Positions 44,941-56,080 of a DNA stretch of 64,000 nt are shown here, piece after piece (position 1 is the first letter of the stretch; each line of letters begins with the position of its first letter). Where the stretch lies: the NCBI GenBank assembly GCA_034401795.1, contig CM067370.1, forward strand, positions 66,337,188 to 66,401,187, given 5' to 3'. The notes beneath the pieces were generated by a model. It worked only from the letters and a program-made list of their open reading frames with translations. It did no database searches and was not told where the DNA came from. This stretch comes from Chaetoderma sp. LZ-2023a. Taxonomy: Eukaryota; Mollusca; Caudofoveata; Chaetodermatida; Chaetodermatidae. The position numbers were made by a program, and so were the translations under genes.

Positions 44941-45338
44941 AAGGAGTGCAAGAGCGGCACTGTCTCCTTTGCCAGAAACACCGGCGTGGTTCTCACCGCG
45001 GTAACCGTCCCATCAGGAACGATTACCCCGCCCAGATCCTCGCGCGCCACGACCAGCACCGCGCGCACCTCGGTGCGCGGGCGGCTGCCTGGCTGACTGC
45101 GCCTGAGGAGCCTGCGCCCCCCTCGCTGCTGGCCGAATCGCACGCGGCCGAGGCCGACGCTGCGATGGTGGTTGGCCTCTGACCTGGCCACTACCACCTC
45201 GAGCCTGCAGGGGACGATACGCAGGGGGTGCGGCGCGAACGTTGGCACGACGAAGCACCTCAAACTGCTCGCGCAGCGCCCTCTGGTTATTGACCAGAGT
45301 AACCGTCTCCTGGAGGTGCCTACATCCCTCACCTCCAA
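42882..45338 (-). CDS. RT - RNase H - methyltransferase-like ORF, copy F
   Basis: The frame is 818 codons, open further into Gag than in B because a stop is absent. RT (SIDLKDAYFHIP, TYIDDWLLKA), RNase H (YTDASMEGWGA, NLLELRAV, RSDNSTVVTYIN) and the methyltransferase-like block (NIDLFATKKN, YAYAFPP, LLIAPDWP) are intact. The real N-terminus probably matches that of B near 45030-45090. Confidence 0.9.
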   Translation of the reverse strand: MEVRDVGTSRRRLLWSITRGRCASSLRCFVVPTFAPHPLRIVPCRLEVVVARSEANHHRSVGLGRVRFGQQRGGRRLLRRSQPGSRPRTEVRAVLVVAREDLGGVIVPDGTVTAVRTTPVFLAKETVPLLHSLCPPLSLGGPVGGRLADHMQEWERLTQDRLVLRWLSVGYHPDWMTGPPSRLSLVPIWTPNPRDPDQRLCIEEEINSLIQKGAIQPAQRCPGFYSTLFLVTKNTGGWRPILNLKPLNKFIETPSFKMETVRSVLAGLERGMWTASIDLKDAYFHIPIHRSFRRFLRFAFQGRQWEFRVLPFGISTAPRVFTRVVLAITAYLRRRSIAVHTYIDDWLLKAHTRESLSASLEIVLKTLTDLGWMINFPKSELIPSQKFVYLGMFFDLETGYVYPTQERVQKLISLIQSVCDSRHVLARVYLRMLGLMVSLEPVIPQAALRRRPIQLFLMTQWTQSTGSLDSNVSVLAPLIHHLQWWLDTENLLVGVMLTPPHPQVTVYTDASMEGWGACLEESTISGLWNLEQSKEHINLLELRAVVLGLEHFLQKVQGKIVLIRSDNSTVVTYINRQGGTKSPSLCMMTWRLLCWCLDHQITLKAVHIPGRLNLLADSLSRRMSVLPTEWQLNQCVADRLFDHWGKPNIDLFATKKNAKMTTYVSPIPDPSAFATDALAISWGRMYAYAFPPAILIPKILQKIRQEECQVLLIAPDWPSRSWYTDLLDLLVCNPVPLPLMDDIIFQGKALHNNPSMFRLTAWMLSRNLELRRAFLSKQPCLWPKPGGGQPPEHIIIKSTDLQNGAQKDVLIQWIHLFR

Positions 45339-47062
45339 AGAGACCAGGACCTGTCATAGGCGTACGTAGTAGCCTATTGTATAGGTCCTGGGACGGGCAC
45401 AGATTATCCAAGGCAAAAGTGCGCCTTGCCCGGACACTCCTGGTCACCGCCCGCGTCATACAGTCCAGCGCCAGGTTGATACCATCCTGGATGGCTCGCT
45501 GGACTGTGACCGGACTTGGCTGGCGCGATGCGGATGCTGTTACTACCCCTTGTAACAGCTGGGAGACGTGGGACAGAGCGGCAATCGAAGCCCTCCCACT
45601 CTCCTCCGCATCACGCAACGCGGTATTTGCTGAACGCAACGCGTTCGAACACAAGACTCCCGTGTCAGAACGGGAGCCTGGCCGCGCATCCTCACCCAAA
45701 GCCGCGCGGTCATCCACGCTCGGCTTAGGTACCACACCGTACCGCTGGTAGTCCAGGGGCACGATGCGGCAACGCCTGGCCACCTCGCGCGGGGCCTTAG
45801 CGAGACGTCCACTAGACTTAATGGACGTCTCCGCCGCCTCGAACATGTCAACGACATGCTCTGCCAGCGGCAGAGAAGGCATAGCGTTAGCAGTAGGCTT
45901 ACCAGCTAACCACGGCCTGTGATCACGCTGGCTAGCCGACTGCTCCACGGGCAGATCTGGTCTAACACTCACCAACCACTGGCAAGCGTCAGACCAATCC
46001 TCCTCCGTGGCTAGCTGCGAGCGCTCTACAAGACGGGGGCCTTCGTCTTCCTCCTGAGCGCAAGCAACAGAGCTTGACGGCGGATACGCTGATATCCCTG
46101 GCAAGCCAGGGAGAGCATGCGGGCCTGACAATACCGGCATGCTAATCTCACTGGCTTGACCAGGAGCAGGCGCCGTGGTAGAGCGCGGGGCATATACCGC
46201 CCCACCACGGCCCCGGCCAGCACCAGCGACACTCTCGGCAAGCCGAGGTATGCGGTAACGCTGGCCTTCAGCGCCCAGGGCCACAGTCTGAACCGTGGAT
46301 TCTACCCCTGGGAGAGTAGAACCGTGGAATAAGGCGCCTGTATTCCCCGCGAGGGGTGCACAGACGTCATAATCCATGGCCACGTCTTCAGACGGCGACC
46401 CCAACAGGTAATCCTCATCCTCCTGGCCAGACAGATTAGACTCCGGGTCAGCAAAGAGAGCTAACCCGGACTGGCCAGGGAAGGTGCCATACGAGGTACT
46501 GGCACCCGCGGTGTGCGGATAGCCGTGGACTGATAAGCAGCCCGCGGGTTCCAGCGACAACCGTCCACGGTCCCTATTGGGCGCGGCAATAAGCCTGCTG
46601 CCAGGGTCGTGGAACGCCCCCTCTAATGGGGCCACCTCTGAATCTTCAAACAACGGAAGCGTACTAAGGAACGGTGATTCAGAGGCGGGGATTACCTGCT
46701 CCGAAGCAGATGATGAGGCCAACAAAGGATTTGGTCCAGGAAGCATGCCACGAAGCAACTCTGGAACCAAATCCTTGATTGTCCTCCTCATCTCTCCCAA
46801 CATCTCGGTCCGGAAGGCCTCCATGTCCACCGCGGACGAGGCCTTCCTCTTACCCTTCTTACTTACAACCTCTTTTTTCAGCTTCTTCTTCTCCTCCTCC
46901 ACCTTGTCCTTCGCCTGCAAGCACAAGAATTCGGACATTAGCTCGCCCCCAGTGCTTACATATCTCGCAATTAAGCAAGGGACCACAGGGGCTACACTGA
47001 AAACAGAGATGAGGACCAAACTTGTCCCTCAAAAATCGTCCACAGGACGCACAACCAGGTCT
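45013..47062 (-). pseudogene. Gag-like ORF1, exon 2, copy F (frameshifted)
   Basis: The long frame (to about 46945) carries the ORF1 core and basic tail. The Cys/His module (RPGCASCGRF..., acceptor TTTTTTCAG at 47063) is in another frame. A C-run just after CKHW at about 46946 is two bases shorter than in B and C. If real, this separates the Cys module from the rest, so F would need Gag in trans. Confidence 0.75.
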
Positions 47063-47828
47063 CTGAAAAAAGCCAAAGGACGAGGAGTATGAGCAATCTA
47101 GTTAAGCTTAGAAACTCACCAACTCAAGAGAAGGAAAAATGATCATAAAGATCATAATTTATCAGAAAACCAGCTTCGGACAACTTTAATTGTTAATAAA
47201 GAGCAAGGCTGATTATGACGTCATTAATCCTATGACAGGAAAAAATCGATCCCCAACAAACATCCCAGTGCAAGGACGAATTGTATCTCTAACCAGAACA
47301 TGTGCAGAATGGACATTTCGACTACACAACCATCAGATATATACTGATAACAATGGCAAATACTGTTAATTATCTCCCTTTCCTCTAAATAATTAACATC
47401 ACCTCATATCAATAATTAGATACCTGACACCTTGTCTAGACAAACCATCCAACCTGATGAACTGGAGTACTCCACCACTGAACGCCTCTTAACTCTCTCC
47501 ACCTCTAGGGGAAGGAATTGGATCAAGAGGGCAAAGTGAGAAGACCTTTATAATAGGCCTCCAACTCACTGGACATAGAATTTTTGGTTAGATAACCTAA
47601 CAGTATTAGTAGGAAATGGAACCATGGTGGAGAGACACAAACCCTCTGCTGATGTGATGTCCATTTTATTTCTTCACACAGACCTGTGGACATAAACACA
47701 AAGAGAGATTAGTCTTATATAGCACCTAGTTGAAATAAACCAACTAAACAAGGCGCTTATCACGTTTAGCGCGAGTCCCGGAAACACATTACAACGGGAC
47801 AAAACTCGCTAATTTTACTAGAAGTCAC

Positions 47829-47879
47829 CTGATTTAAAGGTCCTGGGCCTTCCTCTGGCGAAGTCACTCTTCCTGCCAT
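47829..47879 (-). CDS. Gag mini-exon 1, copy F
   Basis: MAGRVTSPEEGPGPLNQ, 17 codons, ending CAG|GTGACT. Confidence 0.62.
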
Positions 47880-47981
47880 CTTTATCAGGGATAAACACTT
47901 CTTATCTTTCACAAAAACACTTAGAATTGAGCCACGAAAAGCACTAGCACAAAAGCATGTGTAGACTCTCTGCCAATAAAT

Positions 47982-48163
47982 TAGCAAAGAGGAAGTGCTA
48001 GTCTGCGCATGCGCGGTGGTGGGGCTGGCATCCGCCAGACTACGCTCTGACTCCCTGCCCAGTAGGGGCACCTAACTGTTTTAATCTGAGTGTTTATTGA
48101 GTGAAAGCCAATATTTAGCAATATCAAAAGTATTAGGGAGGTAAGTATACTCTTGATGTGAAA
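47982..48163 (-). repeat. 5' inverted terminal repeat of F
   Basis: It ends GGTAAGTATACTCTTGATGT, then GAAA. Confidence 0.9.
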
Positions 48164-48316
48164 AAAAGTATTCAACAATTTCAACCAGCTCATATATAAG
48201 ACATAGATTAACCCTTATAATGCTGACCCATGTTTACAGCCTAATCATAAGTGTTGTTTATAGAATTAAAAGTATGTATTATTTCTTCTATATAGATACT
48301 ATCTTCATAGACCTAC

Positions 48317-48394
48317 CTGCTCATTAACAAACTTAACACGGATGATTCCTTTGAGCACTGGACTGGGCAGTACAGCTAATTGACGATAGCCATC
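48317..48394 (-). CDS. UBE3B: UBE3B exon e (start of the HECT domain)
   Basis: Twenty-six codons in phase 0, donor GTAGGT. It reads DGYRQLAVLPSPVLKG, then IIRVKFVNEQ. The DGY.QL...KG.IRVKFVN pattern marks entry into the HECT domain. It is followed in the intron by DIRS element F, whose upstream end is about 150 bp from the donor. Confidence 0.9.
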
Positions 48395-49324
48395 CTGGAC
48401 AACACAAACACATAACTTACAGCTTAACATAACAAGCCTTAAATCACAGGATCTAAAAATCAAAGCAACCACAAATGTACACAGATACGATGATGGATAG
48501 TTTGAAACTAATTTATCTGGTAGCTGTTGTGGCCTTAACAAGTAAACAGCTTCCAGTCAAATTAGTTCTACTGTAATGGACTTGTTGCAATGATTCTGTG
48601 ATGATGAGAGGTAAAATGTAATCACATTTCAGATGTTATAATATCCATTTTCTTTTGACCATGCAGAATCTAAGGCAAGGCTATCTTGAACTGGTGATTA
48701 GATTATTTTTTATCATCATCATCAATGACAATAACCTAGTGTATTAAATAATAGTTTGACCCAGTAGATTCATTAAAACTTTACAGAGGAAAGAATTTCC
48801 TATGAAATTCAAACCACAGTTATACATGATAGGTGGCAAAATCAGGGAAAGTAGTCCTTATAGACAACAGAAAATCTAGACAAAATCTGACTATGTTATC
48901 TGTAGAAAGAGATAGCAAGAAAATGTCATACACACACGCATGCATGCACAGCAATTTATTATTATTTACTATTCATGTCAAGTCTATCAGTTACACTATT
49001 CCACAGATCACACTGGGAATCAATCTGCATCGCATCATTCAGCAGAACCATAAAGGGTCATTTTAAAGCAATAAATGGGTTGTCTTTGTGATAGTAATAT
49101 GACAACATCATATTTGAATAGCACAAAATTGCATATATCACAAAAATGTTCAGTCATTCCAATCCATCACGTGTGCATTTAAACTCTCTAGGTAAAAAAT
49201 ATACAAGTATCTACTCTATCAGTAGGATAAAATAAAACAAATTAACATCTATCCAACTGTACTAAACAAATCTTCTATATCTTCGTTCTATTATTATTAT
49301 TATTATTATTATTATTATCAATAC
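48395..49324. other. UBE3B intron between exons d and e
   Basis: AT-rich; nothing recognised except the (TAT)n microsatellite at its 5' end. Confidence 0.4.
49290..49318. repeat. (TAT)n microsatellite at a 5' splice site
   Basis: About ten TAT/ATA triplets beginning just after the GTATTG donor of exon d. Confidence 0.9.
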
Positions 49325-49444
49325 CTCTATAATCCTGCTTCGATGGACGGTTATAGGAATACTCTGTGGAGATACACTAGCTGACTCAGTCAAACCCAAA
49401 GCTTCCTTCTCTGTGACAATGTGCTTTCGAAACAGAATTACTCG
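49325..49444 (-). CDS. UBE3B: UBE3B exon d
   Basis: Forty codons in phase 0, acceptor TTTCAG and donor GTATTG. The frame reads RVILFRKHIVTEKEALGL, then PITVHRSRIIE. A (TAT)n microsatellite begins about six bases inside the following intron. Confidence 0.9.
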
Positions 49445-50264
49445 CTGAAAATAACCATGACATTGAATAATTAATATAATGTAATTCTTAGTAGGAAGAC
49501 ATAAAATCTAGATATAAGTAAGTGCTTCACCAAACAGGCCTGTCCAAAGTGAAAATGTGAGAAACCCATTTTTGCGTTAGGAAAATTAGTTTTAGGTAAC
49601 CCATTCTGTTTTTCGTAACCATTTTTTTCATGTATTTATGTAAAACATGAAAGGAATTGCGGGAAAACAGGTTGTATTAGTAACTTTTGCATAAACTTTG
49701 CGCGAATGAAAAAAGGGTTACATCAATTTGGATAAGCCTGCCAATATAATCATTTTGAAATAAACATCACCATTTTCTCCGTCATGCATGTTGATGATTG
49801 TTTCAGAAGTACACAAGTGATAGTGCGGAAGTGCATAACCAATAATTGGACAATATTTGACAATCAGACCCATACTCAATAGACTTCTTCAGGCCTCTAG
49901 AGCAAGCAGTGGGTCAAGTTTGGTGAAGATCCCTGCATGCAGAGCTCATGCTATCATTTGGAAGCATACTCTCTATAATTATGTCAACACAACCTTTATG
50001 TTTGACAACAAAATCAATAAGATTTTTGGGTCCAGAAACACAACCTGATTACATAAATTCAAGTTATCCTGAGGAAACCTGCAGGCCATGTCTGGTAAAA
50101 ATACTTTCAATAGAGCACAAGTTATCATTAAAAATCTGATTGCTATAATTAGATCACCATGACCTAGATCTCTGGCCATCTACTATAACAAATGGGACAC
50201 GATATAGTTGTGAAATAGGTGGCTTTGCCCGAATTGTTAAAAATGGTACAGACAGACAAACTGA

Positions 50265-50502
50265 ATGCCCTTTAATGGCCAAGTCGGCCAAAACCAACTT
50301 CTGCAGCGGTTTTGAGGAATGTCCCAGGGCAGGTGAAGAGAAGACAATATGTTTAAAAAGTTACCACTGGAATAACTGACTCGCTATCTAATCCAGTCAT
50401 CTCAGTGGTAAATTTTCAAAATAATCTTCTTTTGGCCTGCAAATGGACATTCACTGAAAAAGTTGTCGATTCTTTTAACTAAACTTGATTGTTAAAGAGT
50501 TA
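50265..50502. repeat. Short dispersed repeat with TTAA-type ends, copy 3
   Basis: CCCTTTAATGG at the left, TTAAAGAGTTAA at the right; related to 18571-18797 and 20473-20701. Confidence 0.45.
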
Positions 50503-50787
50503 ATAGGTTTTTGGGGACCTAGTAATAGCTCTGGTAATTGACATAGAAGATATATAAATTTCAAAACGTAGACATCAAGTGCCTACAGTAACAACTTAAC
50601 CATTGTTGATATCAGTCAGTCAAGAGATAGCCAACTGAGCTAACATCTTAACATGATGGAATGGACCTTTCCAGTTTTAGCTATGCCCACTCATCTCTAG
50701 CTAAACTCCACCCACACCGCCCTCGTGTTGGGATCGACTGATTTCTGAACTCAATGACTATCAATTTCCAGAAAACTATACAGGTAA

Positions 50788-50882
50788 GCTATTGAATATT
50801 TTGGAACTAATTTGACTGTTTGCTGTTGCTGCCAATGGCAGCAAAAGCGCCCAGTCAAATTAGTTTCAAAATATTCAACAGC
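50788..50882. repeat. 95-bp near-perfect hairpin element
   Basis: Left arm 50788-50818 and right arm 50852-50882 are inverted complements with two or three mismatches. The centre (TTGCTGCC AAT GGCAGCAA) is also palindromic, so the whole unit can fold as one stem. Confidence 0.8.
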
Positions 50883-51092
50883 ATGTTTATTAAATAGTAG
50901 ACATACAATTCGTACAACGTGTCAGACTATTAAGAGTTAAAGACAGGCCATATAGGATCATTTATGACGTAACGATTATGATGTCATGCTACATGCTTAA
51001 CTGATTATGACATCATAATATGACGTCAGATTGAGATGGATACTCTGGAAAGGTGAATTGAGCTTTCTGGAAGCTTTGCAGAGGAAACTCAC

Positions 51093-51192
51093 ATCTTTGA
51101 ATGGAATGATGTGTGGCACCCTCTGGATTAACACTTGTGCACTGCTCCGCCCGTTCTCCAACCCTGACACAAGATCTCTGGCTTTCACATCT
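51093..51192 (-). CDS. UBE3B: UBE3B exon c
   Basis: Acceptor TGTTTTAG and donor GTGAGT bound 100 nt. The frame reads DVKARDLVSGLENGRSSAQV, then LIQRVPHIIPFKD. A second possible acceptor two bases downstream would break the frame, which decides the exon start. Confidence 0.9.
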
Positions 51193-51910
51193 CTAAAACA
51201 TCAAATGGCAGAATGATTTATTTGAAAGGCCAGGACATAATAACAGTTGAATGATATACAACAAGCTCATTTGCCTAGAAGATATGCTTTGAAGTTATGT
51301 GCTAATACGAGAGTGAAGGATTGTATGAACTTTGCCGTGTACACCAGAGATACTAGGGCAGTTTGACTAAAACCGTAAGCCTTTGTCTACAAAGATACAA
51401 AACACAGCTCTAGTAAATGATGCAATGGGCTACAAACTTATGGGCAAACATGTTTATTCCCACTACTTCCATAATAGTTTTAATGACAGAATTGATCTTC
51501 CATCTATGTTCTGAAACTGGGGCACCTGAACTCAGATGAGTGATTCCAATTAGCCAATTTTTAATCTCACCCATGACATTACTACTGCTGCCTCAATGAG
51601 AGGATTGGGTTCAAAACTGGCTACTTTATCGATATGCCTATCGGACCATCATTTATTTGACTGATCACAAGAATTCAATGTCAGAATCAAATATTCTTCA
51701 ACATTTCAACAAACATAACTTATATATCCCTAACAATGCTGAACCCACGCCCACACCCACCCCGCCCGCAATTTGCAGGGTTTTTTGCATTGCATGACCA
51801 AGAAAAAGGTTCAACTTATGATTTCATGTCCCAGTCAGGTAAAAAAAATTTGTATACAGTATCACATCTTTAAAATAAAGGATATTTCTACTCCTATTTG
51901 GGTAAGAGGT

Positions 51911-51913
<3 letters not shown>

Positions 51914-51998
<85 letters not shown>

Positions 51999-52025
51999 TA
52001 CATATATACATATATACATATATAT
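51914..52025. repeat. (TA)n microsatellite, about 110 bp
   Basis: A pure TA run, then TACA-interrupted TA units. Confidence 0.97.
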
Positions 52026-52271
52026 TTCAAAACGTTACATTGTGTAGATTCCTTTTATACCAAGTAACACAAGGGGTCTGGCATTCTACTTTAAAAAAAA
52101 TTAATTCATTAAATGATATAACTTAATACATATATAGCTAAAATGGTGATGCCAGCTTTGCCCACATGTGCTAAGAGCAAAGATTATCCACAGCAAAGAG
52201 CATAACAGAAATTATTAACCCTCATCCCTGAAATTCTGACATTGCCATTTCAAGGCAACCATGTTAGTCAC

Positions 52272-52386
52272 CTGATCAGCCATTGGTCTGATGTGGTGAA
52301 AGATCGCCGGCAATCTCTCTCATAGAGTACCATAAGTAGGCAGTGCACAGAACTAAACACATCCACTCTTGGTAGATTTCGAACAT
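52272..52386 (-). CDS. UBE3B: UBE3B exon b
   Basis: Acceptor TTTTACAG and donor GTGACT bound 115 nt. The frame reads [16 protein letters not shown], then [20 protein letters not shown]. The VLYERDCRR block is characteristic of UBE3B. The final Arg codon is split (AG | A) with the next exon. Confidence 0.9.
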
Positions 52387-53404
52387 CTGTAAAATGAGCA
52401 AACAAGAGCATGATAATCAGATGGCACTCATTTTTCACAACACCTCCACAACCTGACCCCCAATTTGGCAACAACCCTCAGCCACTGTGGCAAATTTTTC
52501 TTTGATAAATTTAACTATAAATTTCTACTGAGATTATAAATTATGGCAGTCCAAAAATTTAACATAATAAAAGAGTAGTTCTGGTTACACACCACCTGAC
52601 ACGGGTGGTTTAGTACAAACCCAATCTTTTAATCCAAATATTTTACAACTTTTCAAAAATCCAGACAGCCAGATTTTTGCTGTATACAATTCTAGTCAAT
52701 GTGGTATACAAAAGCAAGTACTGGCAGAGATTTAAACAGAATCCATGAATGATAGCTGAAATTATCAGGCGAAAACGAAATATTTTAAGGTTTTTCAATA
52801 AGTCAAGGGGATAGCTGTGGCGACCACATGCAAATTTCTTCAATAGTATCAAATGGAGGTACGTTTTTTCAAAATTTAAACTGAAGCCGTGTAGGATAAC
52901 TTAAACTATCGAGCAGAAACCAAATATTTTATGATCTTTCAAGAAATCGGGGGGAATTACTCTGGCGATTAGACAGATTTCAGTCAAACGTAATCAGAGT
53001 CAAGAGCACAGCAATGTATTTCCGAAATTTGATCTCAATTCATACAGGCTAACTGAACTTATCAAGCAGAAAACAAATATTTTAAACTTTTCAAGAAATC
53101 AAGGGGATTACTCTGTTGAATACAGCCAGGTTTTGGCCAAATATACTCTCAGGTGAGGTCTCATAAATAGCGAGGTATTGCTGAAATGTGAACTAAATCG
53201 GTGCAGGCTAACTGAAGTCATTGAACAAAGACCAAATGTGGATGCATGAACACACAGATTGACTACTTCATGGGACTAATTAATTTACCGCATCCATTTA
53301 CGCCATCCCAATCATCAAATCAATGCATAAAAATATGTACGGAAATTAAATATTTTTAAACAAATTTTGTACAGTAGATTATTGCGGTGCCACATTGCAC
53401 TTAC

Positions 53405-53515
53405 CTAATAAATTTCCCCATACAGTTTTGAATATAAACTGATTTAGAAATTCTCCCATCTGAGCATAACTCTCTAACTTAAAGGGCTGCTGTTTCTCAT
53501 AAAACTCCACCTCAT
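53405..53515 (-). CDS. UBE3B: UBE3B exon a (before the HECT domain)
   Basis: This is the most upstream exon found. Acceptor TATTTTAG and donor GTAAGT bound 111 nt, phase 2 in and 1 out. It reads EVEFYEKQQPFKLE, then FLNQFIFKTVWGNLL, matching the UBE3B segment that precedes the HECT domain. The last G completes an Asp codon with the next exon. Confidence 0.85.
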
Positions 53516-53749
53516 CTAAAATACTAAAGAAAGGAATGTGATCATTTAATTATTGCTGCATTTCTTTATTCACTGATATTATGACATATGACTGCAACCT
53601 GATAGACAGAATTGTAAGTTAGTTAAGAGAAGACATGGCATCACTTAGTAAGAGGATAAGCAGATTCCTTTGCAACAGCGTGCACACATCACAGGCAAAG
53701 ATTATGCTGGCTGTCAGGCAAGCAAGGATACTGGCATGTAGGCAGGCAA

Positions 53750-54058
53750 TAAACGAAATCACGGATTTCTTTTTTCACGAGAGAGTTGATACTTACCTCC
53801 CTAACACTCTGATATTCCCAAATATCAACATTCACTCAATAAACACTCAGATTAAAAAGGTTAGGTGCCCCTACTGGGCAGGTAGTCAGATGACAGTCCG
53901 GCGGATGCCAGCCCCTACCTTGCACATGCACAGACTAGTACTTCCTCTGACAAATTTATTGGCTGACACTATGCAACTTTAAGAAAGCCTGAAGACCGAG
54001 CCTCTGTGGGGCAGAGAGGCCGGGTCCATGCTAGGGAGGTATCAACTCTCTCGTGAAA
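53750..54058 (-). mobile_element. DIRS family 1 remnant G (3' terminal repeat only)
   Basis: It starts TAAACGAAATCACGGATTTC and runs through a terminal repeat to CTCTCGTGAAA in the first half of its ICR. There element J begins. The rest of G is not in the window or was deleted. Confidence 0.75.
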
Positions 54059-54348
54059 TAAGAAAATTTATCAAATTTCTTTTTCACGCGTGAGATGACA
54101 TACTTACCTCCCTAACACTCTTGATATACTAGTATATCGGCTCTAAATTCAATAACATTCAGAATTATAAAAAGTTAGGTGCCCCTAATGGGCAGGTGGA
54201 TGTATACAGTCATGCACATGACAGACCCCACCCAATGCGCATGCGCATACTGGTACTTCTGTTACTAAATATTGGCTGACATAGAAGCAACTATTCAAAT
54301 AACCAAAGGACCAGGCCTCCGTGGGGTGGAGAGGCCGGGATCCTGTTA

Positions 54349-54450
54349 GGGAGGTAAGTATGTCATCTCACTCGTGAAAAAGAAATTTGATAAATTTTCT
54401 TATTTCACATCATGAGAACATACTTACCTCCCTAACACTCTTGATAAAAA
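54349..54450 (-). repeat. ICR of J
   Basis: GAAATTTGATAAATTTTCTTA joined to TTTCACATCATGAGAACAT. It predicts the unseen 5' end of J as ...ATGATGTGAAA. Confidence 0.8.
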
Positions 54451-54987
54451 ACAGAATTTGAAAGTAAATTTGGTGGGAGGGAGGCAAGGTCCTGAAAACC
54501 AAATCTCAAGAGATTTAAAACATCTGAAATTGTGACTGAAACACAACCAGGAATAGAATTTTGAATCGGATAATTGACCGATGAAGAGATTGATCAAAAG
54601 GCAAATGCGCTCCTCCCCCCTCTTTCTGAGGAAGGTTAGGAAAAAACGCTGCTCTAAATGACTAGCATGTTCTCTAATACTTAATGAAAGTATTACTAGA
54701 CATTGGAAAAAAGAAGAATTGCTTCAATTTCAAAACTTTCTGAAAGAACCACAATTAGGAGACATTACCCATCACCATATTAAATAAAAAATGACACCTT
54801 CACCAAGAAAAAAACCAAAAATGGTCATATATACTGACCTCTGATGTCTTGGATGCGGCACTCATCTCTTCCCCCACCGGATGAAGAGAATTGCACCAGC
54901 TAATAGTAGGGATACCCTACCAACAAATGTGATATTTGTAAATAGCAGAGGAGGAAACTAATTACAAACATAAACCTCTACATTATT

Positions 54988-56080
54988 TTATTTTCTGAGG
55001 ACTGAGATGGCGAGCAGGTTAGAAGTGTCATGAAGGTAATGGTCGGTAAAACTTGATTCACAATGCCACTGGGCTACTGACATGATGTCTTCAATAGAAA
55101 CACCATTAAATAATGCCGTGGAAGTTACCACACCACGGACACTATGAGCCTTGGCTCTATTTACTTGGATTCCAGTGGCTGTCTTATGACAGAATTGAAT
55201 ACATACTACTATCCATCTGGAAATAGTGTCTCTTGACGCCCTACCATGGGGTTCAATATATGACAACCATAGGGAACATGGGTCCGTCCGCCAAACCTGA
55301 GTTCTTCTCTTGTACTTATTTAAAGCACGGACAGGACTCCATACTTTAGCACCAGGATCATATCTGGTTAAGGCAGGTAAAACAATAGGTTTACCCGGAT
55401 ATTTTAAAGATTGATTCTTAGCCAAGAAATTCAATCTTGGTAGAAGCTTAAGGCCTTCACCTGTAACTATATAACAGTCAGGCTCAGCAGACAAGGCATT
55501 AATTTCACTCCTGCATCTGGCTGATGCTGCCGCAACTAAAAATACAGTTTTAAGTGTCAATAATTTTACAGATGTAGCACTAAGTGGTTCAAAAGGTTTA
55601 TCACTCAAAACCTGCAGAACCAGAGAGACTCCATGACGGTGTCAGTGGAGGATTTCTTGGTCTGAGATTGCCCATACCTTTAATACGAGTATTTAAAACA
55701 CTTACTTCATCACTTCCCCTCTTTGCCAAGCAAGGGATAACAGTCATTAATGCTGATTTGTATCCAGCAATAGAATTAGGCTTAAGACTATAGGCATCAT
55801 ACAGGTGACAGAGAAAATCAGCTACTACCTGAATAGATGCTTCCATCGGATTGATACATCTCTTTGAGCACCATTCTGCAAATCTGTTGATTTTATAATT
55901 ATAAGCTCTGGAGGTTGAACCCCTTCTGGCTCTGGCCATGAAATTGGCTGCTTGCTCAGAAAAGCCCTCCTTAATCGCGGATTTTTTTACAACATCCATG
56001 CAGTCAATTGAAACATTGACGGATTGTTGTGAAGGGTCTTGCCCTGGAAGATAATATTGTCCATCAGAGGCAGAGGAACC
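54988..56080 (-). pseudogene. Tyrosine recombinase of J
   Basis: Two frames: 55601-55999 (GFSEQAANFMARARRGSTSR, AGYKSALMTVIPCLAKRG) and 54988-55608 (SARCRSEINALS, AHSVRGVVTSTALF, AQWHCESSFTDHYLHD). A small deletion at about 55605-55630 shifts the frame. The catalytic Arg motif reads RCRSE for RRRSE. Confidence 0.85.

Larger units (their letters stand above)
41130..48163 (-). mobile_element. DIRS family 1, copy F (complete, 7,034 bp)
   Basis: Complete element in the intron between exons e and f. Terminal repeats, ICR, RT and recombinase are intact; Gag has a frameshift. It differs from B and C at several percent, especially in the leader and Gag. The left flank is GAAT, the right AAAAG, with no duplication. 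It is younger than D and E but older than B and C. Confidence 0.94.
49445..51092. other. UBE3B intron between exons c and d
   Basis: Contains the TTAA-ended repeat (50265-50502) and the hairpin element (50788-50882); the rest is AT-rich. Confidence 0.45.
51193..53404. other. UBE3B introns around exon b
   Basis: Two introns of about 1 kb with no further exon. They include the (TA)n repeat and diverged units of about 160 bp at 52640-53230 (CAAATATTTTA, TTTCAAGAAATC, GGGGATTACTCT words). Confidence 0.4.
19047..53515 (-). other. UBE3B: UBE3B-like HECT E3 ubiquitin ligase gene, internal part (nine exons)
   Basis: Nine minus-strand exons with GT donors, AG acceptors and matching phases join into one reading frame. 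In transcript order they run from 53405-53515 to 19047-19171 and cover the region before the HECT domain and the N-lobe of the HECT domain. Diagnostic strings are [59 protein letters not shown] and [14 protein letters not shown], which match animal UBE3B as I remember it better than UBE3A or UBE3C. UBE3B moves ubiquitin from an E2 to a substrate through a cysteine in the HECT C-lobe. That C-lobe, and the N-terminal IQ-motif part, lie outside the window or in exons I did not find. The intron after the last exon is at least 19 kb long and full of DIRS elements. The exons are intact, so the gene is probably functional. Confidence 0.92.

Noticed and set aside
51824-52126. Open frames with alternating Tyr-Ile at 51773-52126 on both strands
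   Set aside because: They are translations of the (TA)n microsatellite.
19047-53515. UBE3A, UBE3C or NEDD4-type identity for the host gene
   Set aside because: [26 protein letters not shown] with IPVTNEN and the linker order fit UBE3B better; no WW or C2 segments are seen. Based on memory of the families only.
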